This document shows positions 49,484 to 59,870 of a stretch of 64,000 nt of DNA, piece by piece. How positions within the stretch are numbered: the first letter of the stretch is position 1; each line of letters begins with the position of its first letter. Below the pieces are notes generated by a model. That model was given only the letters and a program-made list of their open reading frames with translations, did no database searches and was not told the origin of the DNA. Position numbers and translations under genes: made by a program. The stretch comes from an uncultured Bacteroidales bacterium (lineage in GTDB: Bacteria; Bacteroidota; Bacteroidia; Bacteroidales; F082): the NCBI GenBank assembly GCA_946407975.1, contig CAMJQC010000007.1, positions 1-64,000 on the forward strand, written 5' to 3'.

Positions 49484-52400
49484 ATGAAAAAACTGATGCT
49501 TCTATTTGTGCTGCTTACGGTGCTTCAATCTTATTCTCAACCGCTTTGGATGCGCGATAATGTGATTTCGCCTAAAGGCGATAAAGTGGCCTTTTGTTAT
49601 AAGGGCGATGTCTATGTGGTGGATGTCCAGGGTGGCAAAGCCCAACAACTGACCACCAATGCCTCTTATGAGGCCGATCCCGTCTGGTCGCCCGACGGAA
49701 AGACCCTTGCTTTTGTCTCCGACCGCCATGGCAACTTCGACGTGTTTACGGTTCCCGTAACGGGCGGTGTGGCCAAACGCATTACCACGAACTCTGCATC
49801 CGAAACGCCTTTGGCGTTTTCATCCGATGGCAATGAGATCTATTTTTCCGCCCAAATCGAGAGGACGGCCGAAAATGCCCAGTTTGTCTCAGGATGGATA
49901 ACGGAGCTGTATAAGGTGAGCGTAGAAGGAGGGCGTCCCGAACAGGTGATGGCGGTGCCGGTATGCAGCATGTCGTTTGATAAGGACGGCAAATCGTTCC
50001 TTTATTATGACCGCAAGGGGAGCGAGAACATTTGGCGCAAGCATCACACCTCTTCCGTGGCGCGCGATGTGGTGCGTTATGATGCGAAAAGCAAGAAGCA
50101 TACGATACTCACAAAGAATGTTGGAGAGGATCGTGACCCGCGTTATCTGCCTGGTCATATGGAAGTCGTGTTTCTGAGCGAGCGTAAAGGCGGCAGTTTC
50201 AATGTATATAAGGCCCCTGCCGATAATTTGGAAAACGTGCAAGCGGTGACCTCTTTCAAAGACCATCCTGTGCGTTTTCTGAGTGTGGCCGACAATGGCC
50301 TTCTTTGCTATGGCTATATGGGCGAGATTTATACGCAACGGATTGGAGCGAAGCCTCGTAAGCTGAATATTGAAATCGTTAACGACCAGGACACTGAACA
50401 GCTGGTGAAGCAGGATTTCAGAGGCATAGGCGATTTCGACATCAGTGATGACGGCAAACTGATCGCTTTTGTCTCACGCGGCGAGATCTTTGTCACGGGA
50501 GTGGATGAATACGCCACGACCAAGCAAATCACACATACGCCACAAGCCGAACACAACCCTTATTTCTCGAAAGATGGTCGCAGCTTGGTTTATGCCTCCG
50601 AACGTGATGGCTATTGGAACTTGTATCAGGCAAAAATAACGCGTAAGGAGGATTACAACTTCGCTTATGCCACCCTTATTGAGGAGAAGCCTTTGTTCGA
50701 AAACGACGGCATAGAGCGTATGGTGCCGTCTTATTCTCCCGATGGAAAGGAGATCGCCTTTATAGAAAACCGAAATATTTTGAAGGTCTATAACATAGCT
50801 ACAGAAGAAGTGCGTCAGATTACTGATGGCAAACAGCATTTTTCAGATATCGATTACGAGTGGTCGCCTGATGGACAATGGTTTGCCCTCACCCTCGTAA
50901 CCCATATGCGTGACCCGTATTCCGATATTGGCATTGTAAAGGCGGATGGTTCCCAAATGATTTACAATATCACGGAGAGCGCCTATATCGACGGCAGTCC
51001 GCAATGGGCAATGGATGGCAATGCCATTATCTATCGTTCAAATCGTTACGGAATGCGTTCCCAAGCCTCATGGGGAAGCCAGAACGATGCTTTCATCGCT
51101 TTCATGAGCCAGGATGCCTACGACCGTTTCCGCTTGAGCAAAGAGGACTATGCTTTGTTGAAAGAAACGGAAAAAGGAAGCAAAGACAAGCCCAAGGACG
51201 AAGGGAAAGAGAATGACAAGGGCGGCAAAGACAAAAAGAAGGATAAAAAAGACGACAAAAAGGATGAAAAGCCTGCTGAGGCCAAGAAGTTGGAGATGGA
51301 TCTGGATCATCTCGAAGACCGAGTGATGCGACTCACTCCGATGTCGTCGCAAATGAGCGGAATGGCGCTCTCGCCCGATGGAGAGAAATTCTATTTCATG
51401 ACTTCGTTCGAGAAAGGCTATGACCTTTGGGAACTCGATGTGCGTGAGAGGTCGATGAAGATACTGAAAAAGATGGGACAGGGTGGCGCTTCGTTGCGCA
51501 TGGACAAAAAAGGCGACCAGCTGTTTATGTTATCTGGTGGAAATCTGCAAACCGTTGACACCAAGAGTGGTAAATCGTCGCCAATTAAATATGACGCCAC
51601 CATGGAGATGGACTTTGCTCAGGAGCGTCAGTACATGTTTGACCATGTCTTCCTACAAATCAGCAAGCGCTTCTTCATGACTGACAATCACGGTGTGGAT
51701 TTGGAGGCGTTGAAGGCGGCCTATCAGCCTTTCTTGGTGCACATCAACAACAATTATGACTTCTCGGAGATGTTGAGCGAGCTGTTGGGTGAACTGAATG
51801 TCTCCCACACGGGCTCTGGATATCGTCCGAGTTCAAGAGGCGGCGATGCTACCGCGGAATTCGGCATAATGCTCGACCTGGATTATGTCGGTGCCGGTCT
51901 TAAGATAGCAGAGGTGGTAGAAGGAGGTCCTTTCGATAAGAAGAATTCCAAAGTGAAGGCGGGGTGCATTATCGAAAGCATTGATGGTGTGGAGATTACG
52001 AAAGGAATGGACTATTATCCCCTGCTGAATAACAAGTCGGGGAAAACCGTGCTGGTGACCCTCAGGGATGGAGGAAAGACTTGGGAAGAGACCGTAAAAC
52101 CCATCAGTCATGGCGCCATGAACGAATTGCTCTATCAGCGTTGGGTGAAGCGGAATGAAGAAACTGTTAAGCAACTGTCGGGTGGCCGTTTGGGTTACGT
52201 CCATATCCGCAGTATGGGCGACGCCTCCTATCGCGATGTGTATTCCCAAATCTTAGGCAAGTACAATCTTTGCGATGGTGTGGTCATCGACACGCGGTTC
52301 AATGGTGGTGGCCGTCTGCACGAGGATATCGAAATACTGTTCAGCGGTGAGAAATATTTGGAACAGGTTGTGCGCGACAGCGTGGCTTGCGTGATGCCCT

Positions 52401-52759
52401 CGCGTCGTTACAACAAGCCTTCCGTGATGCTCATCGGCGAGGCGAACTATAGCAACGCCCATGGCACGCCTTGGGTGTATAAGCACAAGAAGATGGGCGC
52501 TTTGGTCGGCATGCCTGTGCCAGGTACTATGTCGAGCGTGACTTGGGAGACTTTGCAAGATCCTTCGCTGTATTTCGGTCTGCCCGTGGTAGGCTATCGC
52601 ACTGAAGAAGGCAATTGGCTGGAAAATACGCAGTTGGAACCTGATGTAAAAGTGCGTAACACTCCCGAGGCTCTTTCCGAAGGCCGTGACGAGCAGCTGG
52701 AAGCGGCCGTCAAGGAACTGCAGAAGGAAGTGAAGAACTTCAAGTATTGGGGGAAATAA
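49484..52759 (+). CDS. Tricorn-protease-like S41 family peptidase
   Basis: Repeated TolB-like WSPDGKTLAFVSDR blades, Lys/Asp-rich linker, PDZ, C-terminal S41 domain; 1091 aa. Confidence 0.92.
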   Translation: MKKLMLLFVLLTVLQSYSQPLWMRDNVISPKGDKVAFCYKGDVYVVDVQGGKAQQLTTNASYEADPVWSPDGKTLAFVSDRHGNFDVFTVPVTGGVAKRITTNSASETPLAFSSDGNEIYFSAQIERTAENAQFVSGWITELYKVSVEGGRPEQVMAVPVCSMSFDKDGKSFLYYDRKGSENIWRKHHTSSVARDVVRYDAKSKKHTILTKNVGEDRDPRYLPGHMEVVFLSERKGGSFNVYKAPADNLENVQAVTSFKDHPVRFLSVADNGLLCYGYMGEIYTQRIGAKPRKLNIEIVNDQDTEQLVKQDFRGIGDFDISDDGKLIAFVSRGEIFVTGVDEYATTKQITHTPQAEHNPYFSKDGRSLVYASERDGYWNLYQAKITRKEDYNFAYATLIEEKPLFENDGIERMVPSYSPDGKEIAFIENRNILKVYNIATEEVRQITDGKQHFSDIDYEWSPDGQWFALTLVTHMRDPYSDIGIVKADGSQMIYNITESAYIDGSPQWAMDGNAIIYRSNRYGMRSQASWGSQNDAFIAFMSQDAYDRFRLSKEDYALLKETEKGSKDKPKDEGKENDKGGKDKKKDKKDDKKDEKPAEAKKLEMDLDHLEDRVMRLTPMSSQMSGMALSPDGEKFYFMTSFEKGYDLWELDVRERSMKILKKMGQGGASLRMDKKGDQLFMLSGGNLQTVDTKSGKSSPIKYDATMEMDFAQERQYMFDHVFLQISKRFFMTDNHGVDLEALKAAYQPFLVHINNNYDFSEMLSELLGELNVSHTGSGYRPSSRGGDATAEFGIMLDLDYVGAGLKIAEVVEGGPFDKKNSKVKAGCIIESIDGVEITKGMDYYPLLNNKSGKTVLVTLRDGGKTWEETVKPISHGAMNELLYQRWVKRNEETVKQLSGGRLGYVHIRSMGDASYRDVYSQILGKYNLCDGVVIDTRFNGGGRLHEDIEILFSGEKYLEQVVRDSVACVMPSRRYNKPSVMLIGEANYSNAHGTPWVYKHKKMGALVGMPVPGTMSSVTWETLQDPSLYFGLPVVGYRTEEGNWLENTQLEPDVKVRNTPEALSEGRDEQLEAAVKELQKEVKNFKYWGK

Positions 52760-52814
52760 AGCCTCTTTGATACAATTTCGGACGGCTTACTCCGTTTTCA
52801 AAAGAAAAAACCGA

Positions 52815-53810
52815 ATGAAAAGAGCCGCCCTGATCCTGTTTTTGTTGTCTTTCGTTTTGCAGATGCCTGCTGCGCATTCTGTGACGGAGATGGATGGTGC
52901 CTATCAGATCAGCCATTTCTGGAGCTACAAATCGGACAGCTGGCATTGCAACCTGAGCATCGGCAAGGATTTGTATGATTATTACAGGCTGCGTCGAATT
53001 CACCAGAGTAACAGCAATAATCTTGCAGGTTTTGTCCTTTCTGATTTTGACCGCGAATGCCTGCGCGACTTGGTGAGGAATTTCCGTGAAGCGGGCCGTA
53101 AATCGGGTTACAGCGATTATGACAATGTCTATAACGTGGTGGCTTTCGTGCAGTCTTTTGCCTATGTCTCTGACTCGAAGTCTAAAGGACAGCTCGAATA
53201 TGTGCGATATCCTGTCGAGACCCTCATCGATGGCATGGGTGACTGTGAGGACACTTCCATCCTGATGGCTGCCATCCTCAGAGAAATGGGTTATGGCGTC
53301 GTGCTGCTCTCTATGCCGAATCATTTGGCTTTAGGAGTGAAAGGCGACCATACGCTTAACGGCAGTTATTTCGTTTACGGCAACGAACGCTATTATTATC
53401 TGGAGACGACCGACAAGGGCTGGGCTTTAGGCGAAATTCCGAAGCAATATGCCCGTTCGGATGTGAGGGTTATCCCATTGGATTATTTTCCTCAATTGGT
53501 TCTGAAGTCCTATGAACTGCAGTCGGAGGATTATGATGCGTATTCGGCAGTGTTCCGTATCAATTGCAAGATTGAGAATGCAGGCCCTGGTTCAGCACAT
53601 AATCCATTCCTCCACGTCATGGCAAAGACGGGAAATACGATGCTGGCAGAGCAGTTTTTTGATTTTGATACGATCGACGAGGGCGTCTCCGGCGAGGTGG
53701 TGGTTCGAATCCGTGTGCCTCGTGCCAACAGGGTGGTCTTTGAGTTGCAATGTGCTGCCGATGGCGTCAGTTCCAATGCCTTGCAGAGCCGTGTCCTGGA
53801 TTTGAGATAG
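52815..53810 (+). CDS. Secreted transglutaminase-like domain protein
   Basis: Signal peptide; GMGDCEDTSILMAAILREMGYGVVLLSMPNHLALGVKGD Cys-His-Asp region; start taken at 52815. Confidence 0.65.
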   Translation: MKRAALILFLLSFVLQMPAAHSVTEMDGAYQISHFWSYKSDSWHCNLSIGKDLYDYYRLRRIHQSNSNNLAGFVLSDFDRECLRDLVRNFREAGRKSGYSDYDNVYNVVAFVQSFAYVSDSKSKGQLEYVRYPVETLIDGMGDCEDTSILMAAILREMGYGVVLLSMPNHLALGVKGDHTLNGSYFVYGNERYYYLETTDKGWALGEIPKQYARSDVRVIPLDYFPQLVLKSYELQSEDYDAYSAVFRINCKIENAGPGSAHNPFLHVMAKTGNTMLAEQFFDFDTIDEGVSGEVVVRIRVPRANRVVFELQCAADGVSSNALQSRVLDLR

Positions 53811-53910
53811 TATTCTCTTTTCACTATAGATTCTCTACCTTGTATTTTTGTTAGAGGATTGTGAACGATCGTTAGATGCAGTACTAGGGCGGAATTGCAA
53901 GACGGTGCAA

Positions 53911-53944
53911 AAAAAAGTAGAGGCACGCATGCCTCTACTTTTTT
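53911..53944. terminator. Bidirectional terminator between convergent genes
   Basis: aaaaaagtagaggc-acgcat-gcctctactttttt. Confidence 0.8.
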
Positions 53945-53968
53945 GATAACTGATTATTTAACTTTAAA

Positions 53969-54961
53969 TTATTGTCCTTCTATTCCAGCCTGGAACATCA
54001 AGCCATGGTAATAGAGCGAGCCATCGACGACGGGGAAGAAGAATTCGTTGTCGTGTTCCACGTTCTTGAATCTGCCATTCTCAATGGTGATGGTCTTGGT
54101 GCCGTCGGGGTTGGAGGCGATTTTCATGGTGCCGCTTTGGGCGATGTAACCGGTCTGAGGCTGGAAGGTCCAGAAGTCGGCGTCGAGAGCGACGTGTACG
54201 CATGGGAAGATGGGCACGTAAGGAGTGCCTAAATAACCCAATGGATACTCGCCGTCTACAGGTTCGTCACCGAGGAAACTGACGATGAAGAAACGCTGAC
54301 GGTCGGCCGACATGAACATCATGGATCTGACACCAAGGTCAAATCCGGTCAAGGAGGCTAAAGTGGCCAGACTGATGGTGCTTTCGCGGCCATTGAAGAA
54401 GAATTTGTTGTTGACGTCAAACACATAGGGAACCAGTGTTCCGTTGAAGTTGACGGCCAGATGAATGTCGGTTCCGCCCTCGTTGGTGGCAGCGCATTGC
54501 GACAAGATGACGGTGTAGGTGCCGTTGTTTTCGACCACGGAGAGCTCGCCGCTGACCCAGAAATAAATATCGCCAAAATACAGGCTATCCGCTCCACTGA
54601 TGATGAATGGCAGTTCGCCCATGTTGAATTCTTTTAAGCCCACCACTTGAGGCATTCCAGCTTTGTTCTCACCCAGCTTGTAGGTGCCAGGGGTGATGTC
54701 GCCATCAAAGATGACTGCAATGCCTTGGTTGTCGGCTTCCGTCATGGCCTTGGAAGCAAGGACGATAGCCTGCTTCTGACCCGAGGTCACAGCATTCGAT
54801 GTGGTGATGTCGTGGACCTTCTCACCTAAGACAATGGAACCACTTGTTGTTTCGGGAGTTACATTGCTTGGGTTGTTCGGATCGTCTGGTTTGTCGTTAC
54901 AACTGGTGCCCATTATGGCTAAGCCACAAAAGAGCATTACACTCAAAAATAATTTCTTCAT
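53969..54961 (-). CDS. Hypothetical lipoprotein
   Basis: MKKLFLSVMLFCGLAIMGTSCNDKPDDPNN lipobox; 330 aa. Confidence 0.75.
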   Translation of the reverse strand: MKKLFLSVMLFCGLAIMGTSCNDKPDDPNNPSNVTPETTSGSIVLGEKVHDITTSNAVTSGQKQAIVLASKAMTEADNQGIAVIFDGDITPGTYKLGENKAGMPQVVGLKEFNMGELPFIISGADSLYFGDIYFWVSGELSVVENNGTYTVILSQCAATNEGGTDIHLAVNFNGTLVPYVFDVNNKFFFNGRESTISLATLASLTGFDLGVRSMMFMSADRQRFFIVSFLGDEPVDGEYPLGYLGTPYVPIFPCVHVALDADFWTFQPQTGYIAQSGTMKIASNPDGTKTITIENGRFKNVEHDNEFFFPVVDGSLYYHGLMFQAGIEGQ

Positions 54962-55182
54962 GATATTGTTGCTTTTAAAAGTTGATTCTTTATGACATAA
55001 CGTAGGATTCCCGCAAATAGTGTGCCGATTTGGATACTGTTTGTCGTTTTTTTTGGAATAAAAAACAAAGCGCTTGTAAGTGCCAAGTTAATAGCAGATT
55101 GCTTTACTCGGCATTTTATTTACGTTTTTGAAATGATAGGAGAAACGCTGACTTATGGCTGTGGAATTCTCCCCAACTTTTC

Positions 55183-55992
55183 TCAAAGGTTGAGTTTCAG
55201 CTGTATTTCCTCTACCTTTTTTTTCAACTGCGCCACGGTCTCGATCAATTCTTTTTCACGTATGCGGTTTTCTTTTTGCTCAGGCATCTCGCTGCTGATG
55301 TAATGCACAAATTTCCATACTTCCTTGATGTCGGCAATAGACAGGTCGTAAGGGTGATAGAGCGGATTGAGCGAATGCAGCGTGAGCTTGCCTTCGTTCG
55401 CGATTTTGTTTTCGATGATTTTGAACACGATACCGTCGTCCTGGGTGAGGATGATGTAAGGATGTCGGTCCTGGATGTAAGTCCAGTCGATGACATATTC
55501 GCCAGTTACATATGAGCCGTCGGGGATGGGCAGCATGGAGTCGCCACTGATTTGGAAGGTGCGGTATTTGCGGTCGCGCGAAAGGAAAGGCATGCTGAAT
55601 GTAGGCAGGATTTTGATGTATTCTGGATCGGCAAAGCCTGTGGCATAACCGGCTTTGGCCTTCTCTGTGACGAGCTCGATGTTTTCGTCGTTGTCGGCAT
55701 TGACGGTGGTGGCCAACACGCGCAGGTTCCCGCCCTTAAGATGTACGTCGTAGCCGCGTTCCAGCTGCCGCAGCTGCTCTTCGCTCATTGCCGACAAGTC
55801 TATCTTTACTAAGGTATCGATGGCGATGCCGAAGTATTTGGAAAAAGCGATCAACGCCTCCAGACTCGGTTCGGATAATTCGTTTTCATAACCGCTGTAG
55901 GTGGAGCGTTTCATGCCCAAGGCGAAGGCGACGTCGTCCTGGGTGCGTCCACGACGTTTGCGTAATAGTTTGATGTTTGAACTGAAATACAT
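55183..55992 (-). CDS. XRE-type HTH regulator with S24 (LexA-like) peptidase domain
   Basis: N: NIKLLRKRRGRTQDDVAFALGMKRSTYSGYENELSEPS; C: KAGYATGF candidate Ala-Gly cleavage site, ISGDSMLPIPDGSYV Ser, GIVFKIIENKI Lys. Confidence 0.9.
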   Translation of the reverse strand: MYFSSNIKLLRKRRGRTQDDVAFALGMKRSTYSGYENELSEPSLEALIAFSKYFGIAIDTLVKIDLSAMSEEQLRQLERGYDVHLKGGNLRVLATTVNADNDENIELVTEKAKAGYATGFADPEYIKILPTFSMPFLSRDRKYRTFQISGDSMLPIPDGSYVTGEYVIDWTYIQDRHPYIILTQDDGIVFKIIENKIANEGKLTLHSLNPLYHPYDLSIADIKEVWKFVHYISSEMPEQKENRIREKELIETVAQLKKKVEEIQLKLNL

Positions 55993-56076
55993 GTTTTTTT
56001 TATTTTGTTGGTTGTCAATACGGTTCGTACTTTTTGCAGAAAAATGTTCTTTTTATGTTGCGTTGTGTTCTTAAAG

Positions 56077-56120
56077 TGATTAGATTTACGTCGTAATATT
56101 TGATTAAAAACATGTCAAAA
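56077..56120 (+). promoter_or_regulatory. 44-bp motif, copy A, in the divergent regulator/dinB intergenic region
   Basis: TGATTAGATTTACGTCGTAATATTTGATTAAAAACATGTCAAAA; 34/44 identical ungapped to copy B. Confidence 0.7.
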
Positions 56121-56221
56121 GTACGATTTTTTTGAATAACGCAAGAGAAAAATAGAAAAAAAACTGCATTTTTTTGTGGTGAGACGGAAAAAACGTCAAA
56201 AAGTGAGGAAAGGGATGAATT

Positions 56222-57352
56222 ATGGAGCGAACGATTTTGCATTTGGATCTGGATACTTTCTTTGTCTCGGTAGAGCGTCTGATGAATCCGTTGTTAGACG
56301 GCAAGCCTGTCATCGTAGGGGGCATGTCGGACCGCGGGGTGGTGTCGACTTGCAGTTACGAGGCGCGACGTTTCGGGGTGCATTCCGCCATGCCGATGCG
56401 CATGGCCCGTCAACTCTGCCCACAGGCGGTCTATATCCGTGGCGATATGGAGCTTTATAGCCGTTATTCCCGTCTGGTGACCGAGATCATCGCCGACAGG
56501 GCGCCGGTTTTTGAGAAGATGTCGATCGATGAGCATTATCTTGACTTGACGGGGATGGACCGTTTCCATGACAGCAGGCTGTGGGCGCATGAGCTGCGCG
56601 AGACCATCATCCATGAGTCGGGACTGCCGATTTCTTTTGGCTTGTCCAGGAATAAAACGGTGTCGAAGATCGCTACGGGTCAGGCCAAGCCCAATGGTGA
56701 ACTGACGATTCCCGCACCTTATATAAATGATTTCCTCGATCCGCTCTCGGTGCGTAAGATCCCGATGGTGGGCGAGAAGACCTACGGCATGTTGCGTCTG
56801 ATGGGCGTTGATACTATCGGGGTGTTGCGCCATCTGCCACCTTTTGCCGTACAGCAGGCTTTGGGTAAAAACGGACTCGACATCTGGCGGAAGGCCAATG
56901 GTCAGGATGAGACGCCTGTATGTCCTTATTTCGAGCAGAAATCGATGAGCAAAGAGCATACCTTTGAGCAGGACACCATCGACATGACCGTCCTGCGTCA
57001 GCGCTTTGCAGGCATGGTGGAAAGCCTGGCCTTTGATTTGCGGAGCCAGCAGAAGCTCACGGGTTGTGTGACGGTGAAGATTCGCTATTCCGATTTTGAG
57101 ACACACGACATGCAGCAGCGCATCCCTTATACGGCCTTCGACCATGTGCTGCGGCAGACCGTCAATGGTATCTTCGACCGGCTTTACAACCGTCGTATGA
57201 TGATCCGTCTCATAGGCGTCCGTTTCGGCGATCTGGTTGGTGGCACGCAACAGCTTGATCTGTTTTCTGACCATGAAAAGCTGAGCAGTCTGTACGCCGC
57301 TATGGATAAAATCAAGAGACGGTTTGGGAAACAAGCTATTGGGAGGTGTTAG
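56222..57352 (+). CDS. dinB: DNA polymerase IV (Y-family)
   Basis: ILHLDLDTFFVSVERLMNPLLDGKPVIVGG, CSYEARRFGVHSAMPMRMARQLCP, MSIDEHYLDLTG. Confidence 0.96.
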   Translation: MERTILHLDLDTFFVSVERLMNPLLDGKPVIVGGMSDRGVVSTCSYEARRFGVHSAMPMRMARQLCPQAVYIRGDMELYSRYSRLVTEIIADRAPVFEKMSIDEHYLDLTGMDRFHDSRLWAHELRETIIHESGLPISFGLSRNKTVSKIATGQAKPNGELTIPAPYINDFLDPLSVRKIPMVGEKTYGMLRLMGVDTIGVLRHLPPFAVQQALGKNGLDIWRKANGQDETPVCPYFEQKSMSKEHTFEQDTIDMTVLRQRFAGMVESLAFDLRSQQKLTGCVTVKIRYSDFETHDMQQRIPYTAFDHVLRQTVNGIFDRLYNRRMMIRLIGVRFGDLVGGTQQLDLFSDHEKLSSLYAAMDKIKRRFGKQAIGRC

Positions 57353-57447
57353 CTTTTTTTGCTTGGATAATCCTAAATTTTATAATTCTTTTACTTATGA
57401 TTTTATATAAAGACGATAAATTATTTCCTTGGATAATTTTATTCTCA

Positions 57448-57455
57448 TATTTTTG
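57448..57455 (+). promoter_or_regulatory. -7 element TAnnTTTG upstream of the AlkZ-like gene
   Basis: TATTTTTG, with a TTGG at 57429-57432 upstream. Confidence 0.45.
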
Positions 57456-57546
57456 TGGCTGAATAATGAAGCAATTAAGAGAGTGTGTGTTATCCGGGAG
57501 TAATCGCTCAGATTTTTCAAGAATCAAATCCAGAACCCAAATAAAC

Positions 57547-58593
57547 ATGAATCCCATCGCGCTCCGACTTCTCAACCAACAGCTTGTCGCGCCACAATTC
57601 AATGACCCTGCCGAGGTGGTCAGATCTATGGGCGCCATGCAGGCGCAGGAATACCGTATGATGCGGTGGGCGGTGGAGATGCGGACGCGCAAGCCCTCGC
57701 AGAGAGCCTTCAAGAAAGCTTATGATGAGGGGAGAATCATCCGCCTGCATCTGATGCGAGGCACTTGGCAATTGGTGTCGGCCGAGGACTATCGGATGCT
57801 GATCGACCTCTGTGCGCCCAAGGCGATTGCTGTCACCAAGGGATGGATGAGCAGTAACAAAATCTCCATTCCTGACGATGAACTGATGAAGGTCCGGGAA
57901 GTTCTTGTCCAGACGGCTGCCGACAAAGGAAGCGTGACAAAAGAGGACTTCGTTCAGGCGTTGAAGGAGAAAGACATGCAGATGGACGACCATCGCCTTT
58001 CGTACCATGTCCGTATGGCGGAGTTCTCGGGAACCCTCTGTAGCGGAGACTTGTTGCCCATGAAGGCGACCTATGCGTTTGCCGAAGATAAGATTTCCAA
58101 GACAGCTAAGATGGACAGAGACGAAGCTCTGATGTGCCTAGCCCGCAGCTATTTCCAAAGCCGTCAACCTGCCACGCTGGAGGATTTTGTGTGGTGGTCG
58201 GGACTGAACGTCAGCGACTGCCGAAAGGCGATTATGCTTTTGGGCGATTTCATCCATGTGGAGCGATGGAAAGGTAGGGAGTTTTACCTTACAGAGACAT
58301 GCCGCACCCGCGGTTTCCGAAAGGGCAGATTTCTCCTGATTCCTCCTTACGACGAATATCTCATCGCTTATAAAAGCCGTGATATCGTGCTCCCTCAAGA
58401 ACACAAGCATCGTGCCCACAACAACAGCGGTATCTTTCAACCTATTATCGCCTACGATGGAACGATCTGTGGCAACTGGGCGCCTTTCAAGGATGAATGC
58501 CAAGTGACCTTTTTTGAGGATGGTTTCTCAGCGGAAGAGGTTGAGGAGGCTTGGCAGGGGTATGTGGCTTTTCTGAAGCTTACGCCCCATTAG
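57547..58593 (+). CDS. Winged-helix DNA-binding protein of the HTH_42/AlkZ-like DNA glycosylase family
   Basis: NPIALRLLNQQLVAP..., VVRSMGAMQAQEYRMMRWAVEMR (QAQ matches the QxQ motif of AlkZ), RGTWQLVSAEDYRMLIDL; start taken at 57547. Confidence 0.8.
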   Translation: MNPIALRLLNQQLVAPQFNDPAEVVRSMGAMQAQEYRMMRWAVEMRTRKPSQRAFKKAYDEGRIIRLHLMRGTWQLVSAEDYRMLIDLCAPKAIAVTKGWMSSNKISIPDDELMKVREVLVQTAADKGSVTKEDFVQALKEKDMQMDDHRLSYHVRMAEFSGTLCSGDLLPMKATYAFAEDKISKTAKMDRDEALMCLARSYFQSRQPATLEDFVWWSGLNVSDCRKAIMLLGDFIHVERWKGREFYLTETCRTRGFRKGRFLLIPPYDEYLIAYKSRDIVLPQEHKHRAHNNSGIFQPIIAYDGTICGNWAPFKDECQVTFFEDGFSAEEVEEAWQGYVAFLKLTPH

Positions 58594-59717
58594 CCTTGAT
58601 GCTCTTGGATGGCTTCCGACAGCATCTTCTCAAATTGGTCTATAGACTTGTCGATGTGGTATTTAAACGCTTCTTCAGCATATTGATGTGCCATATAGTC
58701 GCGTTCATGGGGGTGGTCAAACCAATAATCCATGGCTCGGGCCAGGTCTTTCGGGCTGCCCGGTATGAAAAGGCTGCGTCCGTCGAGGGCAAACTGAGGA
58801 GTGGCCGACACCTCGCTGTTGGCGATGACGGGCACCAAACCTGTGGCGAATGCCTCGATGCAGGAGATCGCTTCCGACTCCATGTCGGAGGCGTGTACAT
58901 ACAAATCGCACTGAGCCAGCGTGTCGATTAGTTTTTCCCGAGTGTAGTAAGCGAAAATAGGCGGATTCTTCAATTGTTTCCCTTGTTTGACATAATCTTC
59001 GTATTTGGGCCCCTTGCCAGCAAATAACAGCTGTATCTGATCGGCGTATTTCGAGTATTTCACCGCATCGATGATCACATCCTGGCGCTTCTCCACGGAC
59101 AGACGACCTACCATCATTACTAGCAGTTTGCCTTCAAGCTCCGGCCGTTTGGCGCGCTTGGTCCATTTGAAGTCGTCCTGGATACCGTTGGAAATGACAT
59201 GTATTTTAGCCTTATAGCCCCTTTTCATCAGTTCGTCGGCCATAAACTGCGATGGGACGTGCACATGGGTGAAGTGGTTGTACATGAAGAAACGGAACGA
59301 GTCGTAGACCAAGTTGTTGACCCATTCCACCTTTCCTAGATTCACCGAAGAGGTCAGGTTCTCAGGCTGAATGTGGAAGGCCGCTGTCGCGGGCTTGTGC
59401 AGCTTGTCGGCCACCTGCTTGGCATACACTTCCAATGCAAACGGCATGTAACAGTGGACGATGTCGGCCCATTCCACCGCTTCGGTAATCACCTTCCGCT
59501 CCATGGCGGCAAATTGGAAGCCATGCTTCTCTATCAAACTCTGAAAAATGGGAATCTTCAGCTCATCAAGGGCGTAGATGTCGGTTTCCGGTTTGCCTGT
59601 GGTCAGTATGCGTACTTCATGCCCGCGTTTGCGTAGCTCGGTGGCAAAACGCTGTGCCGAAATGCTTGTCCCATTGTTGTTGGTCGTATAAGTATCGATG
59701 ACAAAAAGTATCCTCAT
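58590..59717 (-). CDS. GT4 family glycosyltransferase
   Basis: TNNNGTSISAQRFATELRKRGHEVRILT, VMMVGRLSVEKRQDVII, ASDMESEAISCIEAFATGLVPV. Confidence 0.92.
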   Translation of the reverse strand: MRILFVIDTYTTNNNGTSISAQRFATELRKRGHEVRILTTGKPETDIYALDELKIPIFQSLIEKHGFQFAAMERKVITEAVEWADIVHCYMPFALEVYAKQVADKLHKPATAAFHIQPENLTSSVNLGKVEWVNNLVYDSFRFFMYNHFTHVHVPSQFMADELMKRGYKAKIHVISNGIQDDFKWTKRAKRPELEGKLLVMMVGRLSVEKRQDVIIDAVKYSKYADQIQLLFAGKGPKYEDYVKQGKQLKNPPIFAYYTREKLIDTLAQCDLYVHASDMESEAISCIEAFATGLVPVIANSEVSATPQFALDGRSLFIPGSPKDLARAMDYWFDHPHERDYMAHQYAEEAFKYHIDKSIDQFEKMLSEAIQEHQG

Positions 59718-59870
59718 AATAGATTTTTTTCACAGTAGCCATGGGGCAAACTGTATGCCGAACTAAGAAAGACTGTGTTTTGTGACAATATGTCAGCGGT
59801 GTGTTGCTTTTAAAAAAAAGTTGGGCAGGGAGAAAAAAATATCGCCTTTATTTTCGGAATTCAAAAACTT

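Noticed and set aside
56294-57334. 346-aa minus-strand ORF
   Set aside because: Antisense to dinB; shadow ORF
57362-57437. Direct repeat CTTGGATAAT (57362-57371 and 57428-57437)
   Set aside because: Only 10 nt, in AT-rich intergenic DNA; the second copy coincides with a plausible -33 element; no further copies noticed
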